Below, one piece after another: positions 26,664-37,627 of a DNA stretch of 64,000 nt. The DNA comes from Hymenobacter lucidus. GTDB taxonomy: Bacteria > Bacteroidota > Bacteroidia > Cytophagales > Hymenobacteraceae. Location of the stretch: assembly GCF_020447265.1 (NCBI RefSeq), contig NZ_JAJADR010000013.1, positions 1 to 64,000 of the forward strand, read 5' to 3'. The first letter of the stretch is position 1. Every line of letters starts with the position of its first letter. The translations under genes were made by a program, and so were the position numbers. Under the pieces are notes generated by a model. It was given only the letters and a program-made list of their open reading frames with translations. It had not been told where the DNA came from and made no database searches.

Positions 26664-27173
26664 ATGAAAAACCTCTTTGCCCTCGCGGTGCTGACCGTCA
26701 CGCTTTCCCTCACTGCTGCCACGGCGCAAGCCCAGACGGCGCCGGCCGCCAGCTCCGCCGACGAGGCCGCCGTGAAAGCAGTGCTGACCAAGTACCAGCA
26801 GGCCGTGCAAAAGCTCGATACCACGGGCACCGCCCGCCTGTTCACGGCCAACTCCCAGGTGTTCGAGTCGGGTGGGGTGGAGGGCACCTACCGCCACTAC
26901 GCCGAGCACCACTTAGCCCCCGAGCTCAAGGAGTTCAGTGCTTTCACCTTCAGCGACTACAAAGCCGCCGTGCAGGTGGACGGACCCTACGCTTTTGCGA
27001 CGGAAACCTACACCTACACCATCAACCTCAAGAAGGACCCCAAGGAGAAAGAGGCCAAGGCGCCCATCGTCCGCCGCGGGGTGGCCACGTCGGTGCTGCG
27101 CAAAAACGCCGCCGGGCAGTGGCAAATCATGAGCACCCACACCTCGGCCCGCACCCCCCGCGTCAAAAAATAA
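26664..27173 (+). CDS. Exported SnoaL/DUF4440-like protein
   Basis: A 169-residue protein with a signal peptide (LTAATAQAQ) and a compact NTF2-like fold. It begins ADEAAVKAVLTKYQQAVQKL, with a core ATETYTYTINL and ending GQWQIMSTHTSAR. The ATG at 26664 is chosen because it begins the signal peptide. The family covers varied functions, and no active site can be read here. Its place between adaptor and pump in the efflux operon is unusual and its role unknown. Confidence 0.78.
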   Translation: MKNLFALAVLTVTLSLTAATAQAQTAPAASSADEAAVKAVLTKYQQAVQKLDTTGTARLFTANSQVFESGGVEGTYRHYAEHHLAPELKEFSAFTFSDYKAAVQVDGPYAFATETYTYTINLKKDPKEKEAKAPIVRRGVATSVLRKNAAGQWQIMSTHTSARTPRVKK

Positions 27174-27276
27174 GCTTTCCAGCGGGCTTGGGCGACTGCC
27201 CGGTTCGCTGCCCATTCCGGAAGGAGAGGGGCCCCACCCGGCCGCTCTCGCTTCTTCCTCTTTGCGCTAACCACCG

Positions 27277-30498
<3,222 letters not shown>

Positions 30499-30501
30499 GC
30501 G

Positions 30502-30813
30502 ATGCTGCATGCCTTTTTGCACATCACGGTGCCGGGGCTCTACGCCCTGGCCTTTCACCGCCCCCACTGGCGGCGGGTATGGGCGGTGCTGGCCAGTGCC
30601 CTGCTGCTCGACCTGGACCACCTCTGGGCCACGCCCTTCTACGACCCGGACCGCTGCAGCATCAACTTCCACACCTTTCACACCTACTGGGCCATCGGCG
30701 GCTACGTGCTGCTCTTGCTGCCCGCCTGCACGCGCATCTGGGCCGTGGGCTTTCTGCTGCACATGGTGCTGGACTACACCGAATGCTGGCCGCGCGGCAT
30801 TTACCTGCCTTAA
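30502..30813 (+). CDS. DUF6122 small membrane protein
   Basis: A 103-residue protein starting 3 bases after the pump's stop. It shows the DUF6122 pattern: an HAFLHITVPGLYALAF start, LLLDLDHLWATPFYDPDRCS, FHTFHTYW and a closing HMVLDYTECW. Three membrane helices are likely. His, Asp and Cys lie at the ends of the helices, so a metal site in the membrane is conceivable. The paralogous domain at 15086-15385 is fused to other material. Function unknown. Confidence 0.8.
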   Translation: MLHAFLHITVPGLYALAFHRPHWRRVWAVLASALLLDLDHLWATPFYDPDRCSINFHTFHTYWAIGGYVLLLLPACTRIWAVGFLLHMVLDYTECWPRGIYLP

Positions 30814-30822
30814 CCTCCCTAC

Positions 30823-31455
30823 TTGATGCCTAATCGCCCCGATGCTGCTTCGCCCACCACCGTGCTCTACATCAAGCACATGGTGTGCGCGCGCGGTATT
30901 CGGGTGGTGCGGCAGGAGTTGGAAGGGCTGGGCTTGCAGGTGCTCGACGTGCGCCTGGGCGCGGCCACGGTGGCGGGCACGGCCGAGGAGTTGGACTGGC
31001 CCCGCCTACGGGCCACGCTGGAAGCGGCCCGGTTTGCGCTGCTCGAAACCTTTCACCAGACCCTGGTGGAACGGGTCAGCGTGGCCGTGAACCGCCTGCT
31101 GCGCGAGCCCGGTGAAAGCCTGCGGCACCGGGCTTTCGGGGCGGCGGTGGCCCGGGAGCTGGGCTTAACCTACGGGCAGCTCAGCGCGGCCTTTGCCCGC
31201 CTGGTGGGCGACAAGACCCTAGCGGCCTACATCCTGAGTCAGCGCCTAGCTTATGCCCAGGAGTTGCTGCTTGCTTCTTCCTTGAGCGTGGGCCTTATTG
31301 CCCGGCGCCTGGGCTACGCCAGCCTGGCGCACTTCTCCGGCCAGTTCCGGCGCTTGGCCCGCTGTTCGCCTTCCGCGTATCGCCGGCTGCTGCGGGCCGA
31401 AATGGCTCCGGTGGTGGGGGAGGAAGCACCAAATCATGCAAGGGATGGGGAGTAA
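30823..31455 (+). CDS. AraC-family regulator with degenerate HMA-like N-terminus
   Basis: A 210-residue paralogue of the regulator at 16627 with the same layout: HMA-like domain (about 14-85), then AraC double HTH (SVGLIARRLGYASLAHFSGQ then FRRLARCSPSAY). The metal motif reads MVCARG, so only Cys22 remains of the usual pair; the second Cys is Gly25. It may sense a different ligand, bind with fewer thiols, or be constitutive. It is the last gene of the pump operon, nine bases after DUF6122. Its 3' end contains a regulon motif for the next gene. Confidence 0.82.
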   Translation: MMPNRPDAASPTTVLYIKHMVCARGIRVVRQELEGLGLQVLDVRLGAATVAGTAEELDWPRLRATLEAARFALLETFHQTLVERVSVAVNRLLREPGESLRHRAFGAAVARELGLTYGQLSAAFARLVGDKTLAAYILSQRLAYAQELLLASSLSVGLIARRLGYASLAHFSGQFRRLARCSPSAYRRLLRAEMAPVVGEEAPNHARDGE

Positions 31456-31490
31456 TATGTAAAACCGTGTGCTACAGAGGAGGTATACTT
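31431..31490 (+). promoter_or_regulatory. Metal-regulon promoter for the Csp-like gene
   Basis: AAATCATGCAAG starts at 31431, TGTAAA is at 31458-31463 (offset 27) and a -7-like TATACTTA at 31484. The gene start is at 31542. The first block lies within the last codons of the AraC-type gene. Confidence 0.55.
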
Positions 31491-31541
31491 AGGCAGCGAC
31501 CCGGTTGGGTTGCCTTGTTCGTTCACCCACACCCCTTTCTC

Positions 31542-31877
31542 ATGCATACCCAAAACCAAAGCCTGCTCGACGCCCTCAATGCCTGTATCGCCGCCTGCGA
31601 GCATTGTGCTACGGCCTGCCTGCAGGAAGACAACGTGAAGATGATGGCCCGCTGCGTGCTGTTGGACCGCGACTGCGCCGACATCTGTGCCCTCACCGCC
31701 CGCTTCACCGCCCGCGGTTCCGAGCATGCCGCCCACCTGCTGCGCGAGTGCGCTGAAATCTGCAAGGCCTGCGCCGACGAGTGCGAAAAGCACGGTGCCC
31801 ACTCGGAGCACTGCCGCGAGTGCGCCGAAGCTTGCCGCCGCTGCGAGCAGGCTTGCCGTCAGGGCATCGCCGCCTAA
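31542..31877 (+). CDS. Four-helix-bundle copper storage protein (Csp-like)
   Basis: A 111-residue protein beginning MHTQNQSLLDALNACIAACE and carrying about 16 Cys in CxxxC and related spacings along its helices (ACEHCATACLQED, CEKHGAHSEHCRECAEACRR). This is the Csp/DUF326 pattern, in which Cys residues line the core of a four-helix bundle and store many Cu(I) ions. No signal peptide is present, so it is a cytosolic Csp3-like form. An upstream ATG at 31467 lies inside the promoter and was rejected. Confidence 0.88.
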   Translation: MHTQNQSLLDALNACIAACEHCATACLQEDNVKMMARCVLLDRDCADICALTARFTARGSEHAAHLLRECAEICKACADECEKHGAHSEHCRECAEACRRCEQACRQGIAA

Positions 31878-31896
31878 TTATTCTAGATACCGTGTG

Positions 31897-31928
31897 AAGC
31901 CAGCCCGTCGCGTACGGGCTGGCTTTTT
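31897..31928 (+). terminator. Intrinsic terminator after the Csp-like gene
   Basis: AAGCCAGCCCGT pairs with ACGGGCTGGCTT across a 5-base loop and is followed by a T-run, 20 bases after the stop codon. Confidence 0.85.
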
Positions 31929-31945
31929 CGTGGGCTATGGCGAGG

Positions 31946-32006
31946 AAATTATGCTGGTTCGCGACCTAATTCTGTACGCCTGGCCTAGACGGCCCTCCTA
32001 CTTTTG
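31946..32006 (+). promoter_or_regulatory. Metal-regulon promoter, twin of the one at 32735
   Basis: AAATTATGC starts at 31946, TAATTCTGTAC at 31967-31977 and a perfect -7 box TACTTTTG at 31999-32006. The three blocks have the same spacing as in the promoter at 32735-32795. The -7 box sits where a longer reading frame (from 32004) would start, so the gene start must be downstream at 32040. Confidence 0.68.
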
Positions 32007-32039
32007 CTGGGTCGTTTACCCGCCCCAACTGCCCTGCTG

Positions 32040-32684
32040 ATGACTCTGACTCCCGCACTGCGCAAATTCATGCTCACCGCCCACATCACGTTTTCGGTGG
32101 GCTGGCTCGGCGCGGTGGCTGTGTTCCTGGCCCTGGCCATCACCGGCCTGACCAGTTCCGACGCCTTACTGGTGCGCACGGCCTACCTGGCTATGGGGAT
32201 GAGCGGCTGGTTTGTTATTGTGCCCTCCAGCCTGGCTGCGCTGGTCACCGGCGTAGTGCAGGCGCTGGGCACGCCCTGGGGTTTGTTCAAGCACTACTGG
32301 GTGCTGGTAAAGCTGGTGCTCACGGTGGGCGCCACGCTACTGTTGCTGCTACACATGCAGCCCGTCACCTACCTAGCCAAAGTAGCCGCCCAAGCCGACC
32401 TGTCGGCAACCGACCTGCGCGGGCTGCGCCTGCAGCTGCTGGCCGATGCAGCCGCGGCACTGGTAGTGCTGCTGGCGGCGACGGCTATTTCGGTGTACAA
32501 ACCCTGGGGGCGCATTGGTAAGTGGCGGCTGCAACAGCAGGCCCACGCCCAAGCTGTGGCCGCCGGCCACGCAACTGCTCTGCCGACGCCCTGGGGCCGC
32601 TATTTGCTTGTCGCCGGGCTAGTGCTGCTGCTGCTCTTTGTTGTAGGCAAACACCTGATAAGCGGGGGCATGAGCCACCATTAA
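32040..32684 (+). CDS. DUF2269-like integral membrane protein
   Basis: A 214-residue membrane protein with four hydrophobic helices. The first begins LRKFMLTAHITFSVGWLGAV, the DUF2269 style, and the third includes LFKHYWVLVKLVLTVGATLL. The C-terminus is HLISGGMSHH, a possible metal site. The start at 32040 is fixed by the -7 box at 31999-32006. Its regulon promoter suggests metal induction, but its function is unknown. Confidence 0.75.
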   Translation: MTLTPALRKFMLTAHITFSVGWLGAVAVFLALAITGLTSSDALLVRTAYLAMGMSGWFVIVPSSLAALVTGVVQALGTPWGLFKHYWVLVKLVLTVGATLLLLLHMQPVTYLAKVAAQADLSATDLRGLRLQLLADAAAALVVLLAATAISVYKPWGRIGKWRLQQQAHAQAVAAGHATALPTPWGRYLLVAGLVLLLLFVVGKHLISGGMSHH

Positions 32685-32734
32685 AGCCCGGCCTGCGCCG
32701 TTGTAGCGGGGACACTTGGTGGAATAGCAGCTAC

Positions 32735-32795
32735 AAATCATGCAAGCCCGAAGCGTAATTCTGTACCCCTTCCCGGGCACGTGCAGTTACTTTTG
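32735..32795 (+). promoter_or_regulatory. Metal-regulon promoter of the HMA protein gene
   Basis: AAATCATGCAAG starts at 32735, TAATTCTGTAC at 32756-32766 and TACTTTTG at 32788-32795. The start of the HMA protein is at 32846. See also 31946. Confidence 0.68.
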
Positions 32796-32845
32796 GGTGT
32801 TTTAATCCCAAACCCGCCCACCACGGGCGCCACGCATTTACTCCC

Positions 32846-33052
32846 ATGAAAACGCTCCAATTCAACACCAACATCAACTGCGGCGGCTGCATCAAAGCTG
32901 TGACGCCCACCCTCAACGGCGAGAGGGCCATCGCTACCTGGCAAGTCGACACGGCCAACCCCAACAAGGTGCTGACCGTGACCGGCGACGTGACCGAAGA
33001 GCAGGTGTTAGCCCTGGTGGAAGATGCCGGCTTTAAGGCTACCAAGGCCTAA
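32846..33052 (+). CDS. HMA-domain copper chaperone, CopZ-like
   Basis: A 68-residue single HMA-domain protein with the metal motif NCGGCIKAV, so GGC rather than MxCxxC before the first Cys. The rest keeps the betaalphabetabetaalphabeta pattern ending EDAGFKATKA. It is cytosolic and would carry Cu(I) to CopA or to the HMA-type regulators. Its promoter carries the regulon motif. Confidence 0.85.
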   Translation: MKTLQFNTNINCGGCIKAVTPTLNGERAIATWQVDTANPNKVLTVTGDVTEEQVLALVEDAGFKATKA

Positions 33053-33146
33053 TTTCTAGTGTGAGTGTTACCCACGACGTACGGACCGTGGCTTCTTGAA
33101 CTACCCCGCGGCCGTACCGGCGGGCCCATCTTAATCACTTGAACCG

Positions 33147-33344
33147 ATGAAACGTAAGATGATGATGTTCGGCGCCGCAGCGCTGCTTTCCGGCGGTGCC
33201 TTGTTTGGCTTCACCAGCCCTACACCTACCGCGGTTGACTGCCCCCTGAAGGGCACCCCCGATTGCCCACTGGTGCAAAACTGCGCCCAGGCCGGCACTC
33301 CGGCCTGTACGGCGGGAGCCCCTAGCTGCTGCGCCGCTAAGTAA
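33147..33344 (+). CDS. Small exported Cys-rich protein
   Basis: A 65-residue protein with a signal peptide (MMMFGAAALLSGGALFGFTS) and seven Cys in the mature part (DCPLKGTPDCPLVQNC, ACTAGAPSCC). The Cys are spaced as in small metal or thiol-binding peptides. It follows the HMA protein gene by 94 bases and ends at a terminator. Function unknown; metal binding in the periplasm is plausible. Confidence 0.68.
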   Translation: MKRKMMMFGAAALLSGGALFGFTSPTPTAVDCPLKGTPDCPLVQNCAQAGTPACTAGAPSCCAAK

Positions 33345-33362
33345 GCTACCCGAAGCTTTTAT

Positions 33363-33393
33363 AAAACGCCTGGCCCTGTGGCCGGGCGTTTTT
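33363..33393 (+). terminator. Intrinsic terminator after the Cys-rich protein gene
   Basis: AAAACGCCTGGCC pairs with GGCCGGGCGTTTTT, with one mismatch and a short CTGT loop, followed by more T residues. The gene's stop is 19 bases upstream. Confidence 0.8.
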
Positions 33394-33460
33394 CGTTTTG
33401 GCACCCCTTGAGCGACCTGCAGCCAGGAATGGGGCGCCTACTTGGCTACCGTGGCGCTTG

Positions 33461-33519
33461 AAATTATGCAACTGGGTGGCTCATTACGTGTAAACATTGT
33501 CCTGGTCCGACTACGTATG
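33461..33519 (+). promoter_or_regulatory. Metal-regulon promoter of the DUF2231 / multicopper oxidase operon
   Basis: AAATTATGCAA starts at 33461, TGTAAA is at 33489-33494 (offset 28) and a -7-like TACGTATG at 33512-33519. The next gene starts at 33665. No other feature is seen in the 33394-33664 gap. Confidence 0.55.
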
Positions 33520-33664
33520 GTACACCACAGAGAACAGCAACGACCAGCTGGCCCGGGCCGGCGGTAAGCGCGGCCTCTCCCGCATCCATCGGGAAATGCA
33601 CCGGCGCTGCTGCTTGCGGTAAGCCGGGGTTTTTCTGTGTCCCGGCCTTATCTAATTCGGCTCT

Positions 33665-34873
33665 ATGTTTTCAGATTTCCCCAATCTGCACCCTTTAGTG
33701 GTGCACCTTCCTATAGTCCTTATTATACTGGCCGCGGCGTTGCAGGCCCTGCTGGTATTCAAGGACTGGCCCCAGGTGCGCTGGATTGCCCTGGCGGTAA
33801 TGGCCGGGGGCTTTGCCGGGGCAGTGGCGGCCAGCACGGTGTTTCATGCTAAGCCCCTGGGCTTGTCACCCCGGGCAGCGGCGGTATTCGCGGCCCACGA
33901 ACAGTTTGCCAGCTACACCACCTGGCTCTCGGGCATCACGTTGCTACTGGCCAGCATCGGGTTTTACTTTAAGGTACAGCGCCGGGCCTATGAGGTGCTG
34001 GTGCTGGTGGCGGCGGTAGCGGCGGCCGGCGCGCTTTCAGTGGCCGGGCACCGGGGTGCGCAGTTGGTGTATGTGGAGGGCGTGGGCCCCAAGGGTAACC
34101 TGCTCGACAAAAGCCACGGCCATGGCGGCGGGGAAGAGATGCCCGGCATGGACATGTCGACTCCAGAGGCGGACGCCCACAATGAGGAGCCTGGCGCAAC
34201 CGACGGCACTCGCCAACCCGCGGGCTCGACGCCGGATAACGCCCAATCCGGAATGGAGGGCATGAACATGGACCCCAAGACCGCCCAGCCAGGCCAGCGC
34301 AGCCAACTCATGGAGCAGATGGAAGGCATGAGCATGCCCAACCAACCCGGCGGCGGCCAATCGCCGCCGGCACGCACCGGTCGGGCCGCACGGCCGGGGA
34401 CCATGGCGGATATGCCGGGGATGAACATGCCCAGCATGAGCATGCCGCGACCCTCTGCCCAAGCTCCCGGACGCAAAGCGCAGCCCGCTCAAATAGATAT
34501 GGGCAACATGCCGGGCATGGATATGGGCACCGCCCGCCCGAAAAAGACGCCTCGGAACCAGCCTGCCATGGGCGATATGGGCACGATGCCGGGCATGGAG
34601 AACATGCCCGGCATGCAGCCCGCCGGCGGTCAAAAACCCGGCGCAATTCGCCAACAAACGAACGACATGTCGGGAATGCCGGGCATGAAAAAGGGCGAAT
34701 CCATGCCCGGCATGGGCGATATGAAGGGGATGGACATGAAAAGCAAGGAGGGGAAAGGCATGGACATGAAGGGCGCCGGTACTATGCCGGGCATGGCCAT
34801 GCCCAGCCCGATGGACAAGTACCGCTTCGAGGACAACAACCCGGCGCGCACCCAACCCAAAAGCAATAACTAA
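33665..34873 (+). CDS. DUF2231 membrane protein with long Met-rich tail
   Basis: A 402-residue protein. Residues 1-140 form a DUF2231-type four-helix membrane domain with paired His (LHPLVVHLPIV). The remaining 260 residues are low-complexity, full of MPGM, MGDM and GMDM units (MEGMNMDPK, MADMPGMNM, GDMKGMDMK), similar to the Met-rich domains that bind Cu(I)/Ag(I). The tail should face the periplasm. It is followed directly by the multicopper oxidase, probably its partner in copper delivery. Confidence 0.82.
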   Translation: MFSDFPNLHPLVVHLPIVLIILAAALQALLVFKDWPQVRWIALAVMAGGFAGAVAASTVFHAKPLGLSPRAAAVFAAHEQFASYTTWLSGITLLLASIGFYFKVQRRAYEVLVLVAAVAAAGALSVAGHRGAQLVYVEGVGPKGNLLDKSHGHGGGEEMPGMDMSTPEADAHNEEPGATDGTRQPAGSTPDNAQSGMEGMNMDPKTAQPGQRSQLMEQMEGMSMPNQPGGGQSPPARTGRAARPGTMADMPGMNMPSMSMPRPSAQAPGRKAQPAQIDMGNMPGMDMGTARPKKTPRNQPAMGDMGTMPGMENMPGMQPAGGQKPGAIRQQTNDMSGMPGMKKGESMPGMGDMKGMDMKSKEGKGMDMKGAGTMPGMAMPSPMDKYRFEDNNPARTQPKSNN

Positions 34874-34879
34874 GTGACG

Positions 34880-37210
34880 ATGCGAGTACTCTTTCTGCTG
34901 GCTGCGCTGCTGGCCACCCTGCCCGCCTGGGCCCAGAGCATGCCGGGCATGCGCATGGCCAAGGGCACCGAGCCCCACATGACCCAGTCCACGCCCCCGG
35001 CCGCCGAACTGCAAGGCAAGGTCGTGATGCCCCGCACCAGCTACGTGGGCAAGCGGGTGGAGTACGACTTATACGTCGACGAGCGCCTGGTCAACTTTAC
35101 CGGCCGCACCCGCCGGGCCATCGGCATCAACGGCCAGATTCCCGCCCCCACGCTCACGTTCAACGAGGGCGACACGGCCGTGATTCGGGTGCACAACCAG
35201 ATGCACATGGAAACCTCTATCCACTGGCACGGCATCCTGCTGCCCAACGAGCAGGACGGCGTGCCCTACCTGAACACGGCCCCGGTCGAGCCCGGCGGCA
35301 CCCACACGTTTACGTTCCCGCTGATTCAGAGCGGCACCTACTGGTACCACTCCCACACCATGCTGCAGGAGCAGGACGGCGTGTACGGCTCCATCGTCAT
35401 TCACCCCAAGCGTATTCCCTACGAGATGAAGGAGTACGTGCTGGTGCTCTCCGACTGGACCGACCACAAGTCCAAGGAAGTGTTGCGCTACCTCAAGCGC
35501 ACCGGTGAGTGGTTCGCCGTGCAGAAAGGGGCCACCCAGAGCTACGGCGAGGCCCTGGCCGCCGGCTACTTCAAAGACAAGCTCAAACAGGAGTGGGGCC
35601 GCATGCCGGCCATGGACCTGACCGACATCTACTACAACAAGTTTCTGACTAACGGGCAGGAAAAGGGCTATTTCAAGGACGCAAAGCCCGGGGAGGTGGT
35701 GCGCCTGCGCGTCATCAACGGCAGCGCTTCCTCGTACTTTTTCCTGCAGTACGCCGGCGGACCCATGCAGGTCATCGCTGCCGACGGCATCAACGTGAAG
35801 CCCTTCCCGGTCAACAAGCTCGAAATTGCCACGGCCGAAACCTACGACCTGCTGGTGACGGTGCCCGCGATGGGCGCGGCCGAGTTCCGGGCCACGGCCA
35901 ACGACATCACGGGCTACACCTCCACCTACATCGGGCAGGGCGAGCCGATGAAAGCCCCCGACCTGCCCCGCATCAACTACTTCCAGATGATGCGCGAAAT
36001 GAACAGCATGGAGGGCATGAGCGCCATGGACATGGGCGGCGCCGGCATGACCAAGCAGCAGGGCGGTGGGGAGATGAAAGGCATGGACATGCAGCATGGC
36101 TCGGCGCCTGCTACCACCGCCCCTTCGCCGCAGAACCGGCCGGAGAATGCCCAGGAAAAAGCGGGTAAAAGCATGGGCAGCATGCAGGACATGGGAGAAA
36201 TGGCCGGGATGAGCGGCATGGGAGGTGCCGCCGGCGACTTCAATTACAACCAACTGCGGGCCCTGAACCCCACCACACTCGACTCGACCAAGCAGTGGCG
36301 GGAAATCAACCTCACCCTCACGGGCAACATGCTGCGCTACGTGTGGTCGTTTGACAACAAGACCCTGTCCGAGGCCGACAAGATTCCCATCCGCAAGGGC
36401 GAGAACGTGCGCATGACCTTCACCAACACCACCATGATGCGCCACCCACTGCACCTGCACGGGCACTTCTTCCGGCTCGTCAACGCCCAGGGTGCCTACT
36501 CGCCCATGAAGCACACCTTCGACATTCAGTCCATGGGCAAGGTCACCATCGAGTTCGAAGCCAACGAGGAGCAGGACTGGTTTTTCCACTGCCACATCCT
36601 CTACCACATGATGGCCGGCATGGCCCGCATCGTGAGCTACGAGGGCACCCCGCAGAACGAGTACGCCCGCACTGACTATAAGGAGCTCAAAAAGGAAGAT
36701 AACCGGCCCTACCTCTGGGCCGACCTGATGGCGCACTCGCAGGGCGCTTTTCTGGAAACCACCCTCTCCAACAACCGCCACGCGCTGGAATTCGAGGGCC
36801 GGGTGAACTACCAGGGCAACTTCGAAACCGAAACCCACCTGCTGCGCTACCTCGACAACCGGCAGTTTCTCGCCGCCTTCGTGGGCTTCGACTACCGCAA
36901 CAACCGCACGCTGCTGGCTGAAGGGGAGCGGAACACCAAAAACAACCGGCGGGTCTTCGACGTGGGCTTGTACTACCTGCTGCCCCTGCTCGTGCGCTCG
37001 GAGCTGCGCCTGGACAGCAATGGCAAGGTGCGCCTGCAGCTGGAGCGCACCGACTTGCCCCTGAGCAATAACTTCTTCGCCGACCTGCTGGTGAACACCG
37101 ACCGCGAGTACAACGTTACCTTCCGCTACATGGTTAGCAAGTACGTGTCGCTGAGCACCAACTACGACAGTGATTACAAGTGGGGCACCGGGCTGACGTT
37201 CCACTACTAG
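34880..37210 (+). CDS. Multicopper oxidase (CopA/PcoA type) with C-terminal beta-barrel extension
   Basis: A 776-residue exported oxidase that would turn Cu(I) into the less toxic Cu(II). The ATG at 34880 gives the normal signal peptide; a GTG at 34874 abuts the previous stop. Copper motifs HWHG (about 115), WYHSHT (about 153), HPLHLHGHFF (about 522) and HCHILYHMMAGM (about 570) are intact. A Met-rich insertion (MEGMSAMDMGGAGM, MGSMQDMGEMAGM) lies near 370-450. Residues about 600-776 are beta-strand rich, end in Tyr and look like the CopB/PcoB barrel fused to CopA. Confidence 0.88.
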   Translation: MRVLFLLAALLATLPAWAQSMPGMRMAKGTEPHMTQSTPPAAELQGKVVMPRTSYVGKRVEYDLYVDERLVNFTGRTRRAIGINGQIPAPTLTFNEGDTAVIRVHNQMHMETSIHWHGILLPNEQDGVPYLNTAPVEPGGTHTFTFPLIQSGTYWYHSHTMLQEQDGVYGSIVIHPKRIPYEMKEYVLVLSDWTDHKSKEVLRYLKRTGEWFAVQKGATQSYGEALAAGYFKDKLKQEWGRMPAMDLTDIYYNKFLTNGQEKGYFKDAKPGEVVRLRVINGSASSYFFLQYAGGPMQVIAADGINVKPFPVNKLEIATAETYDLLVTVPAMGAAEFRATANDITGYTSTYIGQGEPMKAPDLPRINYFQMMREMNSMEGMSAMDMGGAGMTKQQGGGEMKGMDMQHGSAPATTAPSPQNRPENAQEKAGKSMGSMQDMGEMAGMSGMGGAAGDFNYNQLRALNPTTLDSTKQWREINLTLTGNMLRYVWSFDNKTLSEADKIPIRKGENVRMTFTNTTMMRHPLHLHGHFFRLVNAQGAYSPMKHTFDIQSMGKVTIEFEANEEQDWFFHCHILYHMMAGMARIVSYEGTPQNEYARTDYKELKKEDNRPYLWADLMAHSQGAFLETTLSNNRHALEFEGRVNYQGNFETETHLLRYLDNRQFLAAFVGFDYRNNRTLLAEGERNTKNNRRVFDVGLYYLLPLLVRSELRLDSNGKVRLQLERTDLPLSNNFFADLLVNTDREYNVTFRYMVSKYVSLSTNYDSDYKWGTGLTFHY

Positions 37211-37223
37211 GAACAGGCTGCTT

Positions 37224-37256
37224 TTTACATAAAACAGGTCCGTGCTTGCATCATTT
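37224..37256 (-). promoter_or_regulatory. Orphan metal-regulon motif after the oxidase gene
   Basis: On the minus strand AAATGATGCAAG begins at 37256 with TGTAAA at 37229-37224, the standard offset of 27. No minus-strand gene lies downstream and no -7 box is seen. It may be a remnant or act on the small plus-strand gene at 37387. Confidence 0.4.
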
Positions 37257-37386
37257 CCCATCAAGCAACCGCCCATCCGGGCAGCTACGAGTAAAGATGC
37301 AAGTAGTACATACGACGTAAACCGCCCCCTTGTACCGACTACTGTTCTGCCTGTATTCACCTAGGAGGCAGGCCCACTCCTTCACC

Positions 37387-37593
37387 ATGTCTATTCCCGA
37401 CCTTGAGTGTTTACTGCAACGAGCTGCCCAGCATTACCCCACTTCCTCGGAAGAAGAGGCAGAAACCAGTTGGCGGAAATTAGCCCTCATCCTCGATGAG
37501 ATGGTCGTGCACTCCATAAATACGTCGTTCGCTGCACAAGGAGTGCACGGGCCTATTCCGCACTGCTGCCTGAGTCTGCCACAGAAGCCATGA
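37387..37593 (+). CDS. Hypothetical small protein
   Basis: A 68-residue protein, MSIPDLECLLQRAAQHYPTS onward, without signal peptide or known motif. It has a helical centre and a Cys pair near the C-terminus (PHCCLSL). A longer start at 37330 is possible. Coding status is uncertain; the frame is clean but short, and promoter evidence is weak. Confidence 0.4.
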   Translation: MSIPDLECLLQRAAQHYPTSSEEEAETSWRKLALILDEMVVHSINTSFAAQGVHGPIPHCCLSLPQKP

Positions 37594-37627
37594 GGCCTTC
37601 CTGACTAGAAAAAGGAGAGGCGGTGCC

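Noticed and set aside
37293..37321. Possible further regulon site on the plus strand near 37293 (AAAGATGCAAG, then CGTAAA)
   Set aside because: One base short in the first block and the second block is off by about three bases; not counted among the nine sites.
35069..37360. 763-codon open frame antisense to the multicopper oxidase
   Set aside because: GC-rich codon structure of the real gene leaves the antisense frame open; the product is His/Val-rich with no domain, while the sense strand has all copper motifs.
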